Source: Treponema sp. (lineage in GTDB: Bacteria; Spirochaetota; Spirochaetia; Treponematales; Breznakiellaceae). From it: a stretch of 13,895 nucleotides of DNA. Each line of letters opens with the position of its first letter. The stretch's first letter is position 1. This document shows, in pieces, positions 1 to 6,298 of this stretch. The notes beneath the pieces were generated by a model, which did no database searches, was not told the origin of the DNA, and worked only from the letters and a program-made list of their open reading frames with translations. Position numbers and translations under genes: made by a program. The stretch covers positions 1-13,895 of the forward strand of contig WQXE01000040.1 in the NCBI GenBank assembly GCA_009784995.1. Direction: 5' to 3'.

Positions 1-75
1 GACTTGATCTATGGAACAAGTCCGCCTTATAAGCCTAAAAAGATATTACAAGACAACTTGGAGTTTGTATGGTAG
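1..75 (+). CDS. C-terminal end of an unidentified gene cut by the left window edge
   Basis: Frame 1 is open from the first base to a TAG at 73-75, giving 24 residues that begin DLIYGTSPPYKPKKIL and end LEFVW. Nothing upstream is visible, so no family can be named. The stretch is short enough to be open by chance, but it has a mixed, protein-like composition and the other two plus-strand frames stop within it. It lies in the same AT-rich DNA as the next three genes. Confidence 0.3.
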   Translation, partial: DLIYGTSPPYKPKKILQDNLEFVW

Positions 76-103
76 GGTGTAGTTTTATTTTGGACACTAG
101 TGA

Positions 104-538
104 AAGTATATACATATTTGGAATAAAATTGAGAATGTAAGATATACAAGTAATTTATCCTACGATATTGAAGATACTACAAACGTTTCTTCTGATAATT
201 CTATTTTAAATGAAAAAATAGAAAAGATGATAGAAGCCATAAAATATGTTTTTGAGAAAAAAACAGGTAAAAAAAACAAAGTTTGTTACTTGGCACTTTT
301 TACAATTTATTGTATCAGGAAGAAAAAATATTTTAAGGCACTTGATCCCGCATTAGATCCAGATATTCTGGAAATATGGCAAAATCAGGGTAAACTTCCT
401 AAACAATCTGAAATATACATAAAATATCGTAAAGTTCCAGAAAAAAGCGCAGAAGCCCGTTCTTCTAAAATAATTGACGAACAAAATAATAAAATTAAAG
501 TGTATTTAACAAAAAATTACCCCAAAATCTTCTCCTAA
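104..538 (+). pseudogene. Headless reading frame, probable 5'-truncated gene of unknown function
   Basis: The frame is open from just after a TGA at 101-103 to the TAA at 536-538. No ATG, GTG or TTG occurs in it before the ATG at 227. Residues encoded by 104-226 look like real protein (NKIENVRYTSNLSYDIEDTT and onward), so the ATG at 227, which would give 103 residues, is probably internal. No Shine-Dalgarno sequence precedes 227: the bases before it are AAAATAGAAAAG. The product is Lys-rich and basic, with a short hydrophobic patch (YLALFTIYCI) followed by KKKYFKALDPALDPDILEIW. I do not recognise it. Either the 5' part was lost by deletion or recombination, leaving a remnant, or a rare start (ATT at 116) is used. 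It ends inside the first copy of the repeated leader (533-573). Confidence 0.5.
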
Positions 539-573
539 AACCATTAAGTTCTACAATATTTAGGCATTATCTA
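533..573 (+). repeat. Intergenic leader repeat, copy 1
   Basis: This segment begins TCCTAAAACCATTAAGTT and contains GGCATTATCTA. It aligns with 1088-1130 over about 41 positions, with seven mismatches, six of them transitions, and one 2-base gap. It overlaps the stop codon of the headless frame and sits just before the Shine-Dalgarno of the next gene. CCTAAA (534-539) and TTTAGG (559-564) could pair, but that pairing is not kept in copy 2. It may be a shared promoter or leader, or the trace of a recombination module. Confidence 0.6.
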
Positions 574-576
574 ATT

Positions 577-582
577 AGGAGG
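577..582 (+). promoter_or_regulatory. Ribosome binding site that sets the start at 590
   Basis: A perfect AGGAGG lies 7 nt before the ATG at 590. This spacing favours 590 over the in-frame TTG at 584, which is only 1 nt from the motif. Confidence 0.8.
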
Positions 583-589
583 ATTGCTT

Positions 590-1081
590 ATGGAAGATCA
601 TTTTAACGGTTTTATAGACGAACAATTATACAAAGCTCCAAAAGACCTTTTAGGATATGCAGAGGAATATATCATCGTAAATGATGTAAAAGATAATCAT
701 TTGTTGAAATTTACACTTTCCAATAAACTAGATGATATAGAAATTGCAATCTTAAATAGAACCGGACATGACATTGATCTAAAAAACGCACATTGGAAAA
801 TAAATGACAATTTATCAATATACGTCAAGCAATTAGTGAACAAGTACCGGGTAAAATATTCAATGACAACATGGAATGAATCCAAAGTTAGACAGATTAT
901 CGTTAATATGCGTTCTAATAATATTTGGCTGATTACAGGTTTTGACGAATTAGACGGCACTTTTTATTGCTGGAATAAAATTGAAATATTAAACGCTGTT
1001 AATAATTTTAACCAGGAAATAAATGACTTAATAGATAAAATTAATAAAGGTGAAATAGATTTTAATGACATAAAATTTTAA
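590..1081 (+). CDS. Hypothetical protein, 163 aa, acidic and probably cytoplasmic
   Basis: I do not recognise this protein. It begins MEDHFNGFIDEQLYKAPKDL and has no signal peptide or membrane segment. The sequence is rich in Asn, Asp, Ile and Lys. The middle has alternating hydrophobic runs suggesting beta strands (EEYIIVNDV, IWLITGF), and the last 30 residues (from about NNFNQEINDLIDKINKGEID) look like one long helix. The start is fixed by an AGGAGG 7 nt upstream. The gene is flanked on both sides by copies of the same intergenic leader, so leader plus gene form a unit of about 555 bp. Small acidic proteins in such accessory strings are often immunity or antitoxin proteins, but no motif here proves that. 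Composition is AT-rich compared with the genes from 1913 onward, which suggests transfer. Confidence 0.75.
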   Translation: MEDHFNGFIDEQLYKAPKDLLGYAEEYIIVNDVKDNHLLKFTLSNKLDDIEIAILNRTGHDIDLKNAHWKINDNLSIYVKQLVNKYRVKYSMTTWNESKVRQIIVNMRSNNIWLITGFDELDGTFYCWNKIEILNAVNNFNQEINDLIDKINKGEIDFNDIKF

Positions 1082-1087
1082 CGTTTT

Positions 1088-1130
1088 TCCTAAAAAACCA
1101 TTAAGTTTTATGATACTTGTGCATTATTTA
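1088..1130 (+). repeat. Intergenic leader repeat, copy 2
   Basis: This is the second copy of the leader at 533-573, beginning TCCTAAAAAACCATTAAG and containing GCATTATTTA. It starts 6 nt after the stop of the 163-aa gene and precedes the Shine-Dalgarno (AAAGGTGG, 1139-1146) of the next gene. No third copy follows that gene. Confidence 0.6.
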
Positions 1131-1153
1131 TATATAAGAAAGGTGGTTGAATT

Positions 1154-1882
1154 ATGTCAGATGTTACTTATGGCAATGCCTTACAAAGTGTTGCAAATAA
1201 TTGTTCATATTTACGTATGAAGAAATTATGCAAAGAAAAGTTTGGTGACCATAGATGTGTAAATTGTAAACATTATATTGGTAATTATACTGACGCAGCA
1301 CAGTCACAGCTCAATCTCTTTATGTATCAAGTTGATATTAATGTGGGTATGGTTAAGCATAGAAGTAAACAAGATAAGAGCACTGCATTAATAGTTATAT
1401 TAATATTAGCTGCATTCTTTGGCTTATTGCTATGGGCGCAGGTTAGACCAGATTCTGGTTTAATAGGTAAGTCTTGGTTAGGTGACCTTAAAGCCCGTTC
1501 AATGGGTATTGAGAATCTATCATCACAGCAATATGCAGATGAGCATAAAGATATACAGGATACTTTACAAAAGGTTGCTAATGACCTAAACAGAAAAGTG
1601 GATGTAAATGGTGATAAGTTAATCAATTGTATTGATGCAGCAGTATTATTCTATCAATACTATCCTGATAGAAGTAAGGTACGTATTATGTGGAACCTTA
1701 ATCATAATACAGGTATGAATCATTTGTTTAACGCTGTATTGATTAAAGGTACATGGACATCCATTGAGCCACAGGCAAAGTGGAATAATCATTCACATTG
1801 GATGCCTGATGTATGGGGTAGTCAATATGATCCTAAAAAGAATGTAGATGCAACACAGATTTATTTAAAGTATGTGAAGTAA
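1154..1882 (+). CDS. Membrane protein with Cys-rich N-terminus and transglutaminase-like C-terminal domain
   Basis: The product has 242 aa. Residues 1-75 carry Cys17, Cys26, Cys35 and Cys38 (C-x8-C-x8-C-x2-C), a possible zinc-binding module. Residues 77-96 form one hydrophobic membrane segment, followed by WAQVRPDSG. The C-terminal half has a loop DVNGDKLINCID (150-161) that matches an EF-hand/dockerin calcium loop at positions 1, 3, 5, 8, 9 and 12, and inside it lies Cys159. Then come GMNHLFNAVLIKG with His190 and SIEPQ with Glu205. The order Cys-His-Glu with this spacing is that of transglutaminase-like cysteine peptidases. I infer a membrane-anchored enzyme; the domain call comes from pattern recognition only. 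There is no cleavable signal peptide, so the N-terminus is probably cytoplasmic and the enzyme domain external. AAAGGTGG, 7 nt before the ATG, supports the start. It is the last gene of the AT-rich segment and converges on the PilZ gene. Confidence 0.75.
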   Translation: MSDVTYGNALQSVANNCSYLRMKKLCKEKFGDHRCVNCKHYIGNYTDAAQSQLNLFMYQVDINVGMVKHRSKQDKSTALIVILILAAFFGLLLWAQVRPDSGLIGKSWLGDLKARSMGIENLSSQQYADEHKDIQDTLQKVANDLNRKVDVNGDKLINCIDAAVLFYQYYPDRSKVRIMWNLNHNTGMNHLFNAVLIKGTWTSIEPQAKWNNHSHWMPDVWGSQYDPKKNVDATQIYLKYVK

Positions 1883-1896
1883 TATATAACATACCC

Positions 1897-1911
1897 CTTG
1901 ATTCACTCAAG
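1897..1911. terminator. Weak hairpin between convergent genes
   Basis: CTTGA and TCAAG pair perfectly around a 5-nt loop in the 30-bp gap between the two convergent stop codons. The stem is only 5 bp and neither side has a clear T run, so its role as a terminator is doubtful. Confidence 0.25.
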
Positions 1912-1912
1912 C

Positions 1913-2692
1913 TCAATTTATTTCATTGTCCATTTTTGCCTGTAAATTATTTTGAATGTATTTTCGGATTTTTACCCGTACTTCCGGATCAATCCGTTGT
2001 GTGAATAAAAACACATAAGACAATTGTCCAAACTCTTCACGGGAACCGAAAACAACAGCGTCAACTTTTAAAAGCATGGATTGCAGTTTTATTTGAATGT
2101 CTTTGTAAAGCTGGTTTTTTCTAAGCCCGGGATCATGTTCAAAGACGCACGAAAGACCCACAACGCTTATATCTCTTACGCTGCTATTAATATACTCGCC
2201 GTTAAACGGCATATTCATTGATGCGTTAGTTTCCCGTTCAGCAGTCGCTCTAAGATATTTGCGCCTTCCTTTCGCGTTTAAAACATTCAATATTTCAAGA
2301 ACAGCTTCTACAGCTTTGCTCATATCTACTTTTAAGGAAAAAAAGCCGCATGAAATTTTTATTACGTTTATATATTTTAGTTTTAAATCGTCATTGCTGT
2401 TGGAAGAAAAAACTCCAACCTTTACATCTGGAAAAGATTTTGATAAGTTCAGGATAAATTTTTCCCATTCAACTTCCGGCATTTTATCATCGATATTTAT
2501 ATAAATGATTGAATCCGGATAATTTTTTAAAGAACGCATAAGACGGGTATGATCTTTCGCGATGTAAGCTTCATATTCCTGCTGAACCAATTCAGTAATA
2601 ATTTGATTTTGCACAGGTACTGTTGGATAAAGAAAAAATATCTTCTTTCCGTTTATCGAAAGCTGTGTATTATTTTCATTTTCGTTACTCAT
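1913..2692 (-). CDS. PilZ domain protein with a receiver-like N-terminal half
   Basis: The product has 259 aa and no signal peptide. Residues 15-135 read like a response-regulator fold (KKIFFLYP strand, DSIIYINID strand, VKVGVFSS strand), but no phosphorylatable Asp pattern is clear. Residues 141-250 look like a PilZ domain: RKYLR (144-148) gives the RxxxR motif and DISVVG (174-179) gives the D/N-x-S-x-x-G motif. In the PilZ family these two motifs bind cyclic di-GMP. I infer a cytoplasmic c-di-GMP receptor, possibly acting on motility or the cell surface; no partner is visible. Its ATG lies 6 nt after the TAA of the isomerase gene, in the same frame, and the only Shine-Dalgarno-like bases (AGG) sit 2 nt before the ATG. 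Expression by coupling to the upstream gene is therefore likely. It is the last gene of the minus-strand run. Confidence 0.85.
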   Translation of the reverse strand: MSNENENNTQLSINGKKIFFLYPTVPVQNQIITELVQQEYEAYIAKDHTRLMRSLKNYPDSIIYINIDDKMPEVEWEKFILNLSKSFPDVKVGVFSSNSNDDLKLKYINVIKISCGFFSLKVDMSKAVEAVLEILNVLNAKGRRKYLRATAERETNASMNMPFNGEYINSSVRDISVVGLSCVFEHDPGLRKNQLYKDIQIKLQSMLLKVDAVVFGSREEFGQLSYVFLFTQRIDPEVRVKIRKYIQNNLQAKMDNEIN

Positions 2693-2698
2693 ATCCTG

Positions 2699-3745
2699 TT
2701 ATCTGATTCGAATCAGCTCCATCTCAAAAATTAAAAAACTGTTGGCGGGAATAAGCCCTTCGCCAACCGACCGGCTTCCGTACGCGAGTTCAGGCGGAAT
2801 TATTACAAGGCGTTTTTCGCCGACCCTCATTTCCATTAACATTTCATCCCAGCCCTGAATTACTCTGCCGACTCCGACCTGAAATTCAATCGGCTCGCCT
2901 CTTAAAATTGAATCATCAAAAACTGTGCCGTTTAAAAGCCTTCCTGTATAATGAACACTAACAGTTCTGCCTTGCGCCGGCCTTCCGCCTGTTCCTTCTT
3001 TTTGAATTATATAACGAATCCCTGATGTTGTCTGTTGTGTATTTGGAAAGTCGGTATTAATTTTATTTATATCCGCTTGCCTCTGTGATTGCGTTCCTCT
3101 TTCATTCGCGGAATTTATCTGTCTGAGTAATCTGTCAAAATTTTCCTGATCCGCTCTAAAAGCGTTGGCGTCTGTGCCATTACGAATTATTGTAACGGAT
3201 TGAATCCTGTCTCCCTGTCTTGTTGTGTTTACAATGTTCTGACCTTGAACAACATAACCAAAGACAGTATGCCGCCCGTCTAAATGAGGCGTAGGAGTTA
3301 TAGTGATAAAAAACTGACTGCCGTTTGTTCCCGGTCCCGCGTTCGCCATACTTAAAACACCGGGCCTGTCATGTTTTAACGCCGGGTCTATTTCATCGGG
3401 AAAACTATAACCCGGTCCGCCTCTGCCGTTTCCGGAAGGACAGCCACCCTGGATCATAAAATCCGAACTATCGCCATTACTTACGGATATAACACGGTGA
3501 AAAGTAAGGCCGTCGTAGAAACGTCTACCCCTGTGATTATCAAGCCTGCCTTCCGCTAAGGCTATAAAATTACAAACTGTAAGGGGAGCACGTTGATATT
3601 CAAGACGTACAACTATGTCCCCGCGATTTGTTGTAATTCTCGCGAAAATTCCATCGCCCAAACTCTGGGCATCAATTGTTTCTGTAGCGCTCAAAATTAA
3701 TATTACTCCTGTCAAAATAAATATTGATAATTTTAAATTTTTCAT
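2699..3745 (-). CDS. Exported cyclophilin-FKBP fusion peptidyl-prolyl cis-trans isomerase
   Basis: The product has 348 aa. Residues 1-27 form a signal peptide (MKNLKLSIFILTG and a hydrophobic core, ending TIDAQ) without a lipobox Cys. Residues 33-190 are a cyclophilin domain: TFHR with Arg84 as the expected catalytic Arg, FMIQGG, NGSQFFI, and HLDGRHTVFG with His at the position of human CypA Trp121. A polar linker spans about 191-239. Residues 240-348 are an FKBP domain with the pocket residues Tyr266, Asp277, Phe288, Val295-Ile296, Trp299, Tyr322 and Phe340. All active-site positions look intact in both halves, so both should isomerise Xaa-Pro bonds, probably in periplasmic client proteins. 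Dual-family immunophilins with this domain order have been described from Treponema and Flavobacterium. The start fits the signal peptide, but no Shine-Dalgarno precedes it; see the promoter at 3752-3780. Confidence 0.93.
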   Translation of the reverse strand: MKNLKLSIFILTGVILILSATETIDAQSLGDGIFARITTNRGDIVVRLEYQRAPLTVCNFIALAEGRLDNHRGRRFYDGLTFHRVISVSNGDSSDFMIQGGCPSGNGRGGPGYSFPDEIDPALKHDRPGVLSMANAGPGTNGSQFFITITPTPHLDGRHTVFGYVVQGQNIVNTTRQGDRIQSVTIIRNGTDANAFRADQENFDRLLRQINSANERGTQSQRQADINKINTDFPNTQQTTSGIRYIIQKEGTGGRPAQGRTVSVHYTGRLLNGTVFDDSILRGEPIEFQVGVGRVIQGWDEMLMEMRVGEKRLVIIPPELAYGSRSVGEGLIPANSFLIFEMELIRIR

Positions 3746-3751
3746 AAGAAT

Positions 3752-3780
3752 ATTATAACATATTTATAATATTTTTACAA
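3752..3780 (-). promoter_or_regulatory. Promoter of the isomerase gene, suggesting leaderless mRNA
   Basis: Read on the minus strand, TTGTAA (3775-3780) is a -35 box with 4 of 6 consensus bases. After a 17-nt spacer comes a perfect TATAAT (3752-3757). Only six bases (ATTCTT) separate it from the ATG, so transcription should begin at or beside the A of the start codon. An AT-only dyad (AATATT at 3768-3773 and 3779-3784) overlaps the -35 box and could be an operator, though chance is possible in such AT-rich DNA. Confidence 0.55.
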
Positions 3781-3789
3781 TATTATGAA

Positions 3790-3849
3790 TTACCACTTAC
3801 ATACTTTTGTGTGCGAACAGGAGGTTCTAGTTCGTGTGGTTCGTGGTAA
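3790..3849. repeat. REP-like inverted repeat after the PBP1C gene
   Basis: The 60-bp element has perfect 7-bp ends, TTACCAC (3790-3796) and GTGGTAA (3843-3849), and an inner GAAC/GTTC pair around AGGAG (3815-3827). Its right half (3822-3850) is nearly identical to 6264-6291. It lies 15 bp past the PBP1C stop codon. Confidence 0.6.
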
Positions 3850-3864
3850 AATAATGTATTGTTT

Positions 3865-6177
3865 TTATTCCACTGTGAATGTAATTGTTTGCTCTTCGTA
3901 TCCGTTTTGCACATGTAATAAATTTTCTCCAATTTCAAGCGGCAGAAAAAATGTAAAAGGACGAGGCACACTGAACGATGAATTGTTGTGCGTTACGTGC
4001 AATACATTGCCTTCGCCGCCAATAACCTCAACAGGGATTTCATTTATACCGATTCCTCTGCTTGTTAAATAAACAAAGCCGCTTCTGGGATTTATTATTT
4101 CCAAAGGACGGGAACTGTAATCGACAGAACCCTGTCTTAATGAAGCCGTAAACCAAGCCTGATATTCAGCGGGGTATATAGTTTCGATTCTTCCGTTTAT
4201 TATTTGATGCCATGTACAGATTCTTCTGGATTCATCGGGATGAATATATTCGTTAATTACTGAAATACAAGCATAAGACGGATCCATTCCCGATACAGCG
4301 CAAATTTGCCTGACGCGCCAGTCTTGGGGAGTAAGAAAATCGGCAGCGTGACTGTGATATCTGTGAAGTTCATTTAATGTATTACGCACAATCGCGGCGG
4401 GAATGGAGCTGCCTGTTTTATCCAAAACAGTCTCTCCTGTAAAATTTCCCATCCATACGCCGGCGGAATATTTCATTGTAGCTCCCAGCGCTACAATATT
4501 TTGATATTGATTTGCCGTACCTGTTTTAAAAATGGCGGGAAATGATGTTCTAAAATTTCTTCCGGAACCAAACGCGAGTACCCTCGCGCTTGAGTCCGAC
4601 AATAGCGAACAAATTAAACGCGCGGTATCCGCGGAATAAACTCTATAACTGTTTTCTATTTGGCTATTGTCTGACATCTGCCATGTTAACGGTATATAAA
4701 TTCCATCGCGCGGGAAAACGCTGAACGCTCTTACCAGTTCCAAAAGACTGACAGGCGCGTTTCCCAACGCTAAACCCAATCCCGCGTCTTGCGCTGAATG
4801 TTCTATAGAATCAAAACCAAGCGAAAAAAGATGTTGTGTATAATCTCGTACGCTAAGCCTGTAGAGTAAATAAACAGCGGGGATATTTAAACTTGACGCG
4901 AGTGAAGCGCGGAAAAGTATAGGACCGTTAAAACGATTATTAAAATTCTGCGGAAAATAAACTTCTTCCTGACCGAAAGTCATTGGAATATCCGCGATAA
5001 CATCCGAAGGATAAAAACCTTTTTCAAGCGCCATCGCGTACAGAAATGGTTTCATGCTGCTACCGGGCTGGTTTAAAGCTAATACTCCGTCAATTTGCCC
5101 CGCGTCATAATTGTTAAAAAAATCCGCGCTTCCAACCCAGGCTAAAATTTCTCCCGTATCATTATCGATTACTATAGCAGAACCGTTTGTTAAACGCGAT
5201 GAATAATACATCGCGACATTTCCCGCGATTATATTTTCCAGATAACGTTGAAGAGCCAAGTCAATTGAAAGATACATTTCGTTTTCTTGACTTCCTGAAT
5301 TTAATGTTTGTGAATTAATCAAACGGATAAGGTGGGGAAGTTCAAAGGGGTATAAAAAACGTTGCGCTGATTCCAACGCGAATTCAAAATCCCTTTCGTC
5401 AATCTGTGTTAAAAGAGGCCATTTATTCGCCATATTTTTGTTTTCTGTAAATCGCGTTTGTAAAAAAGAAGCGGCGGTTAGGCAATTTTGCGGATTTTCA
5501 AGCGGATTGTAAAAGTTAGGCCGTCTTGGGATTACCGCGAGGCAAAAGATTTTCGCTCCTGATAACATCGAAATCTCGCTAGAAAAAAATGTTCTGGCGG
5601 CTGAAGTTACTCCTTCTGTACTAAATCCAAAGGGTAGCGAGTTTAAATACATTTCCAGGATTTCATCTTTTGTAAATCTTGTTTCAAGGCGTAGAGCGTT
5701 AATCATTTCTGATATTTTACTTCCAACACCCTGACGGCGGTTAACTTGCGTTGTTTGCGAACGCGCGTTTTCTGTTATTATTCGCGCTAGCTGCATGGTG
5801 ATAGTAGAAGCGCCGCTTACCCTTCTGCCGCCTGTGATATTTTGCTGTAACGCGCGCAATAGAGCAAAACCATCAACACCGGGATGGCTGTAAAACCGTT
5901 TGTCTTCTGCAATTATAAAAACATCTTTTATTTGCCGCGGTATTTCATCCTGTCTTTCTCTGCGTAAGCCATCCGCGACAGGTGTTATTTGCAATAACAT
6001 TCCGTAGCGGTCATAGTAACGGACACTGTACGGTCTTTGCTGGAACTGTTTTAAATCACCATAAGGAGAAAACCTCAACACTAGCCAAAACAGCGCAGAT
6101 ACAGATAATACAATTATTATAATACGGCGTAAGAATTTTATTAATTTTAATTTTAACCACGAACCATCACGAACCAT
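3865..6177 (-). CDS. pbpC: Penicillin-binding protein 1C (bifunctional peptidoglycan synthase)
   Basis: From the ATG at 6177 the product has 770 aa, the same length as E. coli PbpC. Domains in order: membrane anchor (about 18-36); glycosyltransferase family 51 with the catalytic Glu91 in AEDKRFYSHPGVD; penicillin-binding transpeptidase with SSMK (Ser373, Lys376), SLN (429-431) and KTGTA (from Lys551); and a BiPBP_C beta domain (about 692-770). All catalytic motifs are intact. It should polymerise and cross-link peptidoglycan on the outer face of the inner membrane. It follows the alpha-2-macroglobulin gene, its usual partner. The start is uncertain: the frame stays open to 6390, overlapping the macroglobulin gene, but the extra 71 residues resemble no PBP. 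The codons for MVRDGSW derive from a REP-like repeat, and no good Shine-Dalgarno precedes this ATG. GTG at 6180 is also possible. Confidence 0.93.
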   Translation of the reverse strand: MVRDGSWLKLKLIKFLRRIIIIVLSVSALFWLVLRFSPYGDLKQFQQRPYSVRYYDRYGMLLQITPVADGLRRERQDEIPRQIKDVFIIAEDKRFYSHPGVDGFALLRALQQNITGGRRVSGASTITMQLARIITENARSQTTQVNRRQGVGSKISEMINALRLETRFTKDEILEMYLNSLPFGFSTEGVTSAARTFFSSEISMLSGAKIFCLAVIPRRPNFYNPLENPQNCLTAASFLQTRFTENKNMANKWPLLTQIDERDFEFALESAQRFLYPFELPHLIRLINSQTLNSGSQENEMYLSIDLALQRYLENIIAGNVAMYYSSRLTNGSAIVIDNDTGEILAWVGSADFFNNYDAGQIDGVLALNQPGSSMKPFLYAMALEKGFYPSDVIADIPMTFGQEEVYFPQNFNNRFNGPILFRASLASSLNIPAVYLLYRLSVRDYTQHLFSLGFDSIEHSAQDAGLGLALGNAPVSLLELVRAFSVFPRDGIYIPLTWQMSDNSQIENSYRVYSADTARLICSLLSDSSARVLAFGSGRNFRTSFPAIFKTGTANQYQNIVALGATMKYSAGVWMGNFTGETVLDKTGSSIPAAIVRNTLNELHRYHSHAADFLTPQDWRVRQICAVSGMDPSYACISVINEYIHPDESRRICTWHQIINGRIETIYPAEYQAWFTASLRQGSVDYSSRPLEIINPRSGFVYLTSRGIGINEIPVEVIGGEGNVLHVTHNNSSFSVPRPFTFFLPLEIGENLLHVQNGYEEQTITFTVE

Positions 6178-6290
6178 CACGAACCACGAAAATATGTCAG
6201 AGCACAAGTTCGTGTAAGAACCGGAACCGACACCGAAGTCAAAGACTGAGGTTCCCCTCTGGCAGGTTCTTTTCGTGTGGTTAGTGGTAA
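6153..6290. repeat. REP-like inverted repeat with short tandem copies, before PBP1C
   Basis: The element opens with TTAACCAC (6153-6160) and closes with GTGGTAA (6284-6290). Its left arm contains GAACCATCAC twice in tandem (6161-6180) followed by GAACCACGAA. Its right arm (6264-6291) nearly matches 3822-3850 in the same orientation, and the left arm is the imperfect complement of that right arm. It fills the 121-bp gap between the macroglobulin stop and the PBP1C start and extends into the first PBP1C codons. Confidence 0.6.
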
Positions 6291-6298
6291 ATTCTTTG

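Noticed and set aside
1..75. DNA methyltransferase motif SPPY in the left-edge fragment
   Set aside because: Four residues near the C-terminal end of a 24-residue fragment are no evidence, and nothing else of the family is visible.
533..1152. Integron cassette recombination sites (attC) at the repeated leaders
   Set aside because: Spacing and position after stop codons are suggestive, and GTTGAAT at 1146-1152 fits one core site. Copy 1 has no matching core site, and the CCTAAA/TTTAGG pairing of copy 1 is lost in copy 2. No integrase is in view.
3785..4072. Plus-strand open frame of 95 codons
   Set aside because: It runs through the REP-like repeat and the antisense strand of the PBP1C C-terminus, has no ribosome binding site, and is a shadow of the real gene. 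The other plus-strand frames between 4072 and 12300 were set aside for the same reason.
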